Assembly (NCBI GenBank): GCA_001897035.1
Contig: MKRS01000611.1
Coordinates: forward strand, 1 to 6,182
Length of the DNA: 6,182 bases
Direction of reading: 5' to 3'
From: Bacteroidales bacterium 45-6
Lineage (GTDB): Bacteria; Bacteroidota; Bacteroidia; Bacteroidales; Dysgonomonadaceae
A model generated the notes under the pieces. That model made no database searches and was not told the DNA's origin. It saw only the letters and a list, made by a program, of their open reading frames with translations. The position numbers were made by a program, and so were the translations under genes. Position 1 is the first letter of the stretch. Every line of letters begins with the position of its first letter. Positions 1 to 6,182 of the stretch are shown piece by piece.

Positions 1-557
1 AGATGATGGAAAAAGTGAAATTGCCCGCATACAGGCGCAGGCGTACGGAAGCTGAAATCCGCGAACAATGCCCTTGGGCAACTCGTGGCAAACCAGCCAC
101 GCGTAAGCCCAATGTCATCACTCCCCTCGAACTCGATTCGGCTTTCATGGAGCAAAACAACCTTCGCTTCCAGGCCAAATATACAGAAATAGCTAAAACG
201 GAAGTACGCTATGAAACCATCGACACCGAGGATGCCGACTATATCCTTGTGGCATTTGGAGCCATGGCGCGTATTTGTCAAAAGGCCAAGGATTTGGCCC
301 GTGAACAAGGAATCAAGGTCGGGATTTTCCGCCCCATCACCTTGTGGCCTTTCCCATCGGCTGCCATAGATGCCTTTTCGGGGCAAGTGAAAGGCTTGCT
401 TACGGTGGAAATGAATGCTGGACAAATGGTGGAAGACGTCAGACTGGCTGTGAACGGAAAGGTTCCAGTCGAATACTACGGACGCTTGGGAGGGGTTGTC
501 CCCACTCCGCAAGAGGTATATAACGCCTTACTGGCAAAATTTAATTTACCTAATTAA
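1..557 (+). CDS. vorB: 2-oxoacid:ferredoxin oxidoreductase alpha subunit, VorB type (5' partial)
   Basis: This is the C-terminal half of the alpha subunit of a CoA-acylating 2-oxoacid:ferredoxin oxidoreductase, which oxidises a branched-chain 2-oxoacid or 2-oxoglutarate to the acyl-CoA and passes electrons to ferredoxin in the cytoplasm. The frame is open at the left edge, so the ATG at 3 is probably internal. About 184 residues are visible, against roughly 360 for the family. The visible part holds the linker with QCPWATRGKP (about 22-31) and the transketolase-C-like domain, with the conserved FRPITLWPFP (about 109-118) and VEMNAGQMVEDVRLAVNG segments. The pyrimidine-binding N-terminal domain lies outside the window. 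The beta-subunit gene follows after 12 bases, so the two are co-transcribed. The substrate cannot be fixed from sequence: close relatives are annotated either as VorB (3-methyl-2-oxobutanoate) or KorA (2-oxoglutarate). Confidence 0.93.
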   Translation, partial: MMEKVKLPAYRRRRTEAEIREQCPWATRGKPATRKPNVITPLELDSAFMEQNNLRFQAKYTEIAKTEVRYETIDTEDADYILVAFGAMARICQKAKDLAREQGIKVGIFRPITLWPFPSAAIDAFSGQVKGLLTVEMNAGQMVEDVRLAVNGKVPVEYYGRLGGVVPTPQEVYNALLAKFNLPN

Positions 558-569
558 CATTCAAAACCA

Positions 570-1328
570 ATGAGTATAGATATTGTAAGTCCCGAAAATT
601 TGGTGTACACCAAGCCGGAGCTGATGAATGACACCCACATGCACTATTGTCCCGGCTGTTCGCACGGCGTGGTGCATAAATTGATAGCAGAGGTCATCGA
701 AGAAATGGACTTGAGGGAAAAAACAATCGGTATCGCCCCTGTCGGGTGTGCCGTCTTTGCCTACAATTACCTCGATATTGACTGGCAGGAAGCGGCCCAC
801 GGACGTGCTCCCGCGCTGGCTACGGCTGTGAAGCGGCTCAATCCCGATAAAATGGTATTCACCTATCAGGGTGACGGCGACTTGGCGGCTATCGGCACGG
901 CCGAAACCCTCCACGCAGCTAACCGCGGGGAAAACATCGCCATCATCTATATCAACAATGGAATCTATGGTATGACGGGCGGGCAAATGTCGCCAACCAC
1001 GCTCATCAACATGTCCACCGCAACCAGTCCTTCGGGACGCACAAGCTCGAAAGACGGTTCTCCTTTGGACATGTCCAGGCTTCTGGCTCAGTTGGACGGC
1101 GTATGCTTGGTTTCGCGCCAAGCTGTGCATACTGCGGCAAACGTGAAGCGTGCCAAGCGCATGATCCGCCTGGCCTTTGAAAATTCAATGGCCGGAAAAG
1201 GAACATCGGTTGTCGAGATTGTATCCACTTGTAGCTCCGGCTGGAAGATGACTCCTGCCGCATCCAACGACTGGATGGTGGACAACATGTTCCCGGTGTT
1301 TCCCTTGGGAGATCTGAAGAACATTTGA
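570..1328 (+). CDS. vorA: 2-oxoacid:ferredoxin oxidoreductase beta subunit (TPP- and [4Fe-4S]-binding)
   Basis: This is the catalytic beta subunit. It binds thiamine pyrophosphate and a [4Fe-4S] cluster that carries electrons from the hydroxyalkyl-TPP intermediate to ferredoxin. The 252-residue length is close to the family norm. Visible motifs are YCPGCSHG (26-33), HGRAPA (77-82), the TPP/Mg signature GDGD (101-104) ending in NN at 129-130, and GIYGMTGGQ (131-139). Cys27, Cys30, Cys60 and Cys221 match the spacing of the four cluster ligands in structurally known relatives; assigning them as ligands is by family analogy. The start at 570 gives the usual short N-terminal extension before CPGC. 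There is no Shine-Dalgarno sequence before it, only AT-rich sequence, as is common in Bacteroidota. The gene lies 12 bases after vorB and 48 before the gamma gene. It is also often named korB, because the substrate is not settled. Confidence 0.95.
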   Translation: MSIDIVSPENLVYTKPELMNDTHMHYCPGCSHGVVHKLIAEVIEEMDLREKTIGIAPVGCAVFAYNYLDIDWQEAAHGRAPALATAVKRLNPDKMVFTYQGDGDLAAIGTAETLHAANRGENIAIIYINNGIYGMTGGQMSPTTLINMSTATSPSGRTSSKDGSPLDMSRLLAQLDGVCLVSRQAVHTAANVKRAKRMIRLAFENSMAGKGTSVVEIVSTCSSGWKMTPAASNDWMVDNMFPVFPLGDLKNI

Positions 1329-1376
1329 TCGTTCTTTAGATTTCGAATAAACTTAGAATTATAATAACCTTTAATA

Positions 1377-1922
1377 ATGGTAAAAGAGATAATTATTTCC
1401 GGTTTTGGCGGCCAAGGAGTATTGTCAATGGGCAAAATCCTCGCCTACTCCGGATTGATGGAAGACAAGGAGGTCTCCTGGTTTCCGTCCTACGGACCGG
1501 AACAGCGCGGTGGAACCGCCAACGTCACAGTTATTCTGAGCGACGATCGGATCAGCTCCCCGATTGTGAATCATTTCGATATAGTCATTGCCTTGAATCA
1601 GCCTTCGCTTGCCAAATTCGAAAAGACGGTTAAACCCGGCGGAATACTCATCTATGATCCAAGCAGCATCATCCATTTGCCAGAGCGGGAAGATATTTCC
1701 ATATACACGGTGGCTGCCACTGACGAGGCTTCCGCTATGAGAAACAACAAGCTCATGAACATGATTGTCTTGGGTGGATTGCTCAAAGTGGTGCCGATGG
1801 TCAAATTAGAGAATGTGATGAAGGGGTTGAAAAAATCCCTTCCCGAAAGGCATCACCATCTGCTTCCGGAAAACGAAAAAGCCATCATCCGGGGCATGGA
1901 GATTATCCAGCCTCTTCGATAG
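1377..1922 (+). CDS. 2-oxoacid:ferredoxin oxidoreductase gamma subunit
   Basis: This is the gamma subunit of the same complex, of the pyruvate/ketoisovalerate oxidoreductase catalytic-domain family, which packs against alpha and beta and contributes to CoA binding. At 181 residues it is full length for the family. The N-terminal nucleotide-binding-like loop GFGGQGV (9-15) and the family hallmark SYGPEQRGGTA (38-48) are both clear, followed by SSPIV and a Rossmann-like beta strand ending in VIALNQPS. The start at 1377 places the glycine loop at the normal distance from the N terminus. It is the last gene of the operon: a hairpin terminator begins 10 bases after its stop. Relatives are called KorC or VorC depending on the assumed substrate, so no symbol is given. 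No separate ferredoxin-like delta subunit is visible; it may lie upstream of the window. Confidence 0.94.
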   Translation: MVKEIIISGFGGQGVLSMGKILAYSGLMEDKEVSWFPSYGPEQRGGTANVTVILSDDRISSPIVNHFDIVIALNQPSLAKFEKTVKPGGILIYDPSSIIHLPEREDISIYTVAATDEASAMRNNKLMNMIVLGGLLKVVPMVKLENVMKGLKKSLPERHHHLLPENEKAIIRGMEIIQPLR

Positions 1923-1931
1923 AAAATATCA

Positions 1932-1976
1932 GGCCCGTGTTTAACTCTTCTTTGCAGTTAAGCGCGGGCTAATTTT
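1932..1976 (+). terminator. Intrinsic terminator after the oxidoreductase operon
   Basis: The left arm at 1933-1946 (GCCCGTGTTTAACT) pairs with the right arm at 1956-1969 (AGTTAAGCGCGGGC), giving 14 pairs of which two are G:U. A further G:U pair is possible between 1932 and 1970. The loop is 9 bases (1947-1955), and AATTTTA follows. The hairpin starts 10 bases after the gamma-subunit stop and precedes the AT-rich control region of the ATP synthase genes. It is therefore read as the end of the first operon. The T tract is short, so termination may be incomplete. Confidence 0.85.
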
Positions 1977-2019
1977 AGAAAATACCAGTAAAACTGAAGC
2001 ATTTAGACAGCCTGCCGCG

Positions 2020-2043
2020 TCACATAATTCGCTTGTCATGTGA
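2020..2043. repeat. Small inverted repeat in the intergenic region
   Basis: TCACAT at 2020-2025 and ATGTGA at 2038-2043 are perfect inverted copies separated by 12 bases, followed by TAAAAATTCC. It could be an operator half-site pair, a weak second terminator stem, or chance, since six-base arms are short. Nothing else in the window repeats it. It lies about 70 bases upstream of the first atp promoter candidate. Confidence 0.35.
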
Positions 2044-2110
2044 TAAAAATTCCTTTTCAAAAGCGTGCGGTTAAAAATCTAAAAAAACAATTTTATTTTT
2101 CAGTTCTTGC

Positions 2111-2143
2111 TTTGATTATTCAAGTAAAAAAACAGTATATTTG
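2111..2143 (+). promoter_or_regulatory. Candidate distal promoter for the atp operon (Bacteroidota -33/-7 type)
   Basis: TTTG at 2111-2114 is followed after 21 bases by TATATTTG at 2136-2143. Together they match the primary-sigma consensus of Bacteroidota, TTTG with 19-21 bases to TAnnTTTG. Transcription would start near 2150 and give a leader of about 170 bases before atpD. The region upstream is rich in A and T tracts (about 2074-2100). The motif match is direct; promoter activity is inferred. Confidence 0.6.
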
Positions 2144-2206
2144 TGAGGTTTTGCTACGTTGAGTTGACAAAATGAGAATTTTTATTAATAAATATTTCTT
2201 GTTTAG

Positions 2207-3835
<1,629 letters not shown>

Positions 3836-3853
3836 TTCAACGAAGATTAGTCG

Positions 3854-4117
3854 ATGGATACTATGAAATTGCAATTAAATATGATTTCTCCCGAAAGGAA
3901 AATCTTCTCGGGAGAAGTTTCCTCTGCCATTTTCCCAGGCATCGCCGGATTTTTTGGCATCCAACCAGGCCATGCCCCTTTGGTTTCTTCCCTCAAGAAG
4001 GGGAAGATCGTCTATGCAGCCGGAGGAGAGTCGCACGAGCTGGAAATAGAAAGAGGCATCGTGGAAATGTACAACGGAGCCATAACAGCTTGTGTGGAAC
4101 AAGCGGCCAAAGGATAA
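3854..4117 (+). CDS. atpC: F1Fo ATP synthase epsilon subunit, short form
   Basis: This subunit belongs to the central stalk and helps couple rotor rotation to the F1 head. At 87 residues it holds only the N-terminal beta-sandwich domain: ISPERKIFSGEV, then FPGIAGFFGIQPGHAPLVSSLKKG, then a strand ending in EIERGIVEMYNG. The C-terminal two-helix domain that inhibits ATP hydrolysis in Escherichia coli and Bacillus (about 130-140 residues in total) is absent. Short forms of this kind are usual in Bacteroidota, so this is not a truncation. The second ATG at 3863 (MKLQLNMISPE) matches relatives equally well and may be the true start. The gene lies 18 bases after atpD and ends 2 bases before the next start, consistent with one transcript and translational coupling. 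Confidence 0.93.
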   Translation: MDTMKLQLNMISPERKIFSGEVSSAIFPGIAGFFGIQPGHAPLVSSLKKGKIVYAAGGESHELEIERGIVEMYNGAITACVEQAAKG

Positions 4118-4119
4118 GT

Positions 4120-4524
4120 ATGGGGTTTTCATCTAAGTTGATTTTGAACCTGTTGCTGTGGGCTCTTGTCGTTGCCGCAGTAGGTGGCGTATTGCTTCAT
4201 CAGTTTCTCCCTGCTTATTATACTCCTTGGTTTCCCCACATTTTCATTGGGATGGCTGTCGTGGAATCCTTTTTGATTTATCTGGTTGAAAAACTCAGCA
4301 GGAAGGTGTCCGATACTCGTTTGGTACACGTGTATATGGGAGTCATGGGCGGCAAAATGTTTTTGGCGATCATCCTTGTGACCATTTATGCTTTGGCTTT
4401 TGGAGAAAATACGAGGGCGTTTGCAATCGGCTTTATTTTGCAATACTTGTTGTTTTTGGCTCTTGAATCTTGGACTTTTGTCCGTCTTGAGAAATATTTG
4501 AAAGAAAAAAGAATGAAATCATGA
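4120..4524 (+). CDS. AtpI-like membrane protein of the ATP synthase operon
   Basis: This is a 134-residue integral membrane protein with four predicted helices at about 7-30, 39-57, 71-94 and 99-121, and a basic C-terminal tail (KYLKEKRMKS). A small four-helix protein between atpC and atpB is usual in Bacteroidota and is thought to correspond to AtpI, which in other bacteria helps assemble the c ring. Here that rests on position and topology; no sequence motif proves it. The ATG at 4120, 2 bases after the atpC stop, is preferred over an earlier in-frame TTG at 4090, which would overlap atpC. The end overlaps a possible atpB start as ATGA (4521-4524). Its helices contain Glu49 (VVES), Lys79 (GGKM) and Glu116 (LESW), which could matter for function or packing; that is inference. 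Confidence 0.8.
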   Translation: MGFSSKLILNLLLWALVVAAVGGVLLHQFLPAYYTPWFPHIFIGMAVVESFLIYLVEKLSRKVSDTRLVHVYMGVMGGKMFLAIILVTIYALAFGENTRAFAIGFILQYLLFLALESWTFVRLEKYLKEKRMKS

Positions 4525-4575
4525 AACAGAGCATGATTTTCAGCAAATCACTAAAGACGATGATTGAAACATCAT

Positions 4576-4592
4576 GCGGCGTTCCATGCCGC
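4576..4592 (+). promoter_or_regulatory. Short hairpin just before the preferred atpB start
   Basis: GCGGC at 4576-4580 pairs perfectly with GCCGC at 4588-4592 around a 7-base loop. It lies between the ATGA overlap at 4521-4524 and the signal-peptide start of atpB at 4614. No T tract follows, so it is not a terminator. It could stabilise the message or tune translation of atpB, or be chance. Confidence 0.3.
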
Positions 4593-4613
4593 CTAATAGA
4601 AAGAATGAATCGC

Positions 4614-5702
4614 ATGAAAGATTTTTCAAGAATAATAATGCTTTTGTTTTGTTTGGCCGTGGGGTCGGTTTTGCATCCTGCTTTTGCCGGAGAAGAGCAC
4701 GATAAGCATCAGGCTGCCGAATTCAGCGCCAAGGATGTAATCATGGAGCACGTGGCCGATGCTTACGAATGGCATGTGACCACTATCAATGGAAAACACA
4801 TTTCCATTCCCTTGCCTGTGATTGTGGTTGGTCAGAACGGATTGAGTGTTTTCTGTTCGTCCAAATTGGATCACGGGCACAGTTCCTATAATGGCTTTTA
4901 TCTGTCTGAATCAGAAAAGTACAAGGGCAAATTGGTGGAAAAGAACGCCTCGGGTGAAGAAATCAGGCCTTGGGATTTTTCCATCACAAAGAATGTATTC
5001 AGCCTTTTGATTAACTCCTGTATCTTGCTTGCCATCATTTTGGGGGTTGCATCGTTCTACCGGAAACAGAGGAAAACCGGCGAGTTCAAGGCTCCGAGGG
5101 GTTTTATCGGTTTCATGGAAATGATCGTGATGAACATCGAAAACGAGGTCATCAAGCCTTGTATCGGTAAGAATTACGCCAAGTTTTCGCCTTATCTGCT
5201 CACAGCGTTTTTCTTCATCCTCATTAACAACCTCATGGGGCTTGTCCCGATCTTCCCGGGAGGTGCCAACGTCACAGGCAACATTGCGATCACGCTTGTC
5301 TTGTCGTTGTTCACGTTCTTCTATGTGAATATTTTCGGGACCAAGGAATATTGGCGCGAGATTTTCTGGCCCGATGTACCCATCTGGTTGAAAATTCCAC
5401 CCTTCATGCCGATCATAGAGTTTGTGGGTGTATTCACCAAGCCTTTTGCCCTGATGATTCGTCTCTTTGCGAACATTTTGGCCGGGCACTCGATAGCGAT
5501 CAGTATTGTCTGCCTTGTGTTTATCACCGCCAGCCAGGGACCTGCGCTAAACTCGTCGATGACGGTCGTTTCGGTTCTGCTCAGCGTGTTCATGGGATTG
5601 GTGGAAGTGCTGGTGTCGTGCATCCAGGCCTACGTTTTCACGCTTCTTTCGGCCGTGTTTATCGGATTGGCGCAAGTGGAGCCTCACAAAGTGAAACATT
5701 GA
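4614..5702 (+). CDS. atpB: F1Fo ATP synthase a subunit (proton channel)
   Basis: This membrane subunit forms the two ion half-channels beside the c ring. From 4614 it has 362 residues. A signal peptide (1-25, ending HPAFA before GEEHDK) leads into a periplasmic domain of about 100 residues with EWHVTTINGKHISIPLPVIV, a layout typical of Bacteroidota. Hydrophobic segments follow at about 127-149, 191-213, 222-242, 266-304 and 317-353. The essential arginine is Arg283 in MIRLFANILAGH, equivalent to E. coli Arg210. His292 and Glu331 occupy the positions of E. coli Glu219 and His245, a reciprocal swap also seen in mitochondria; Gln338 matches Gln252. An in-frame ATG at 4521 overlaps the AtpI-like stop but would put 31 extra residues before the signal peptide, so 4614 (or 4605) is preferred. 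No atpE follows, and a minus-strand frame overlaps the last 44 bases. Confidence 0.95.
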   Translation: MKDFSRIIMLLFCLAVGSVLHPAFAGEEHDKHQAAEFSAKDVIMEHVADAYEWHVTTINGKHISIPLPVIVVGQNGLSVFCSSKLDHGHSSYNGFYLSESEKYKGKLVEKNASGEEIRPWDFSITKNVFSLLINSCILLAIILGVASFYRKQRKTGEFKAPRGFIGFMEMIVMNIENEVIKPCIGKNYAKFSPYLLTAFFFILINNLMGLVPIFPGGANVTGNIAITLVLSLFTFFYVNIFGTKEYWREIFWPDVPIWLKIPPFMPIIEFVGVFTKPFALMIRLFANILAGHSIAISIVCLVFITASQGPALNSSMTVVSVLLSVFMGLVEVLVSCIQAYVFTLLSAVFIGLAQVEPHKVKH

Positions 5703-6182
5703 CAAATGTATTTGTTGTAAAGGATTGAGTTTTCTCTTCCTTATTTTGCCCCGTGTTCTCATATTCTTGCGCACCGTTTTTATGTGTCGATTGTTGGAAA
5801 CGCAGTAAAACGCTATATCTGGTTTCTAACTGAACCACCTTGTTAGTTGCTCCATAGCTCTTGTAATAATGTACAGCCTTGTGCATGTAAAATTTGGCAA
5901 GTTGTGTTCTCTTGCAGTACAAGTAAAACTTTGCAGCTAATTCATTAGCAATGGCTGCAAAGTGAGGGAAATCACACTCTATTGATTTTTCAATGCTCTT
6001 GTCATAGTATTCTGCTGCTGCCCACAGACAATGTTCCCTCATGGATGTGTCATTGGTGTGTAACACAACTGCTTCAAAAAAGCGAAGTTCAGCCGTTACC
6101 AGTAAATTTAAGCTTTCAAAATTGCTTGGACATCGCTCTGCTCGTTTCTTCAAAATGGAAATCCATTTGTAAACAGCCTGTA
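5659..6182 (-). CDS. C-terminal fragment resembling multidomain AAA-ATPase signalling proteins (partial, probably truncated)
   Basis: The minus-strand frame is open to the right edge, so the start lies outside the window; 173 residues are visible, beginning QAVYKWISILKK. The sequence is helical and repeat-like. CPSNFESLNLLVTAE, then ANELAAKFYL, YMHKAVHYYKSYGATNKV and QLETRY follow the pattern, as I remember it, of the helical region between the AAA ATPase and GAF domains in large serine/threonine kinase-AAA-GAF-histidine kinase proteins. No GAF or kinase domain follows. After RYSVLLRF comes a low-complexity polar tail, and the TAA at 5659-5661 lies inside atpB in antisense. G+C is about 38-40%, against about 50% in atpB. 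It is therefore probably a truncated gene or one side of a rearrangement or assembly join. The family call rests on remembered motifs; the function is unknown, possibly signalling. Confidence 0.55.
   Translation of the reverse strand, partial: QAVYKWISILKKRAERCPSNFESLNLLVTAELRFFEAVVLHTNDTSMREHCLWAAAEYYDKSIEKSIECDFPHFAAIANELAAKFYLYCKRTQLAKFYMHKAVHYYKSYGATNKVVQLETRYSVLLRFQQSTHKNGAQEYENTGQNKEEKTQSFTTNTFVNVSLCEAPLAPIR

Noticed and set aside
561..1130. Minus-strand open frame of 189 codons opposite the beta subunit
   Set aside because: It lies entirely antisense to a gene with complete family motifs, has no recognisable motif, and is the usual shadow of a GC-biased coding strand.
1329..1376. Possible internal promoter before the gamma subunit
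   Set aside because: The 48-base gap is AT-rich but contains no TAnnTTTG with a spaced TTTG, so read-through from the upstream genes is the simpler view.
2165..2195. A TTGACA-like hexamer with a TATAAT-like stretch
   Set aside because: The match to the proteobacterial sigma-70 consensus is poor and that consensus is not used by Bacteroidota; the TAnnTTTG elements nearby are the better candidates.
4911..5489. Minus-strand open frame of 192 codons opposite atpB
   Set aside because: It is antisense to the conserved a-subunit helices, and its composition is rich in charged residues mirrored from hydrophobic codons. I see no independent support.
5351..5728. Plus-strand frame of 125 codons at the end of atpB
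   Set aside because: It is out of frame with atpB, whose own frame carries the essential Arg and channel residues to its stop. It is not an atpE: there is no glycine-rich c-subunit hairpin.

Overview
The window looks like part of a Bacteroidota chromosome, most likely order Bacteroidales. The evidence is the ATP synthase gene order (beta, epsilon, an AtpI-like protein, then a), a beta subunit with the long insertion before the conserved [10 protein letters not shown] motif, a very short epsilon subunit, an a subunit with a signal peptide and periplasmic domain, perfect TAnnTTTG promoter -7 elements, and starts with no Shine-Dalgarno sequence. The species cannot be named from this sequence.

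Bases 1-1922 hold the end of a 2-oxoacid:ferredoxin oxidoreductase operon on the plus strand: the C-terminal half of the alpha subunit (VorB type), the TPP- and [4Fe-4S]-binding beta subunit, and the gamma subunit. These oxidise a 2-oxoacid (branched-chain or 2-oxoglutarate) to the acyl-CoA and reduce ferredoxin. A strong hairpin terminator at 1932-1976 closes the operon.

Bases 1977-2320 are a non-coding, AT-rich control region. It contains a small inverted repeat and two Bacteroidota-type promoter candidates (2111-2143 and 2235-2242) that would drive the ATP synthase genes.

Bases 2321-5702 hold atpD, atpC, an atpI-like gene and atpB, tightly packed. They encode the catalytic beta subunit, a minimal epsilon subunit, a four-helix membrane protein thought to help assemble the rotor ring, and the proton-channel a subunit. 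In Bacteroidota, atpE, atpF, atpH, atpA and atpG would normally follow directly, but they do not here.

From about 5703 to the right edge the DNA changes. Hand counts on sampled 60-base lines fall from 50-53% G+C in atpB to 37-40%. The minus strand carries an open frame that enters from beyond the window and resembles the helical-repeat C-terminal part of large multidomain AAA-ATPase signalling proteins (serine/threonine kinase, AAA, GAF, histidine kinase type). It lacks the domains expected next and ends inside the 3' end of atpB in antisense. This is the most anomalous part of the window. It is either a rearrangement that split the ATP synthase operon or an assembly join. Everything else is recognisable core metabolism, and I see no new multi-gene system.
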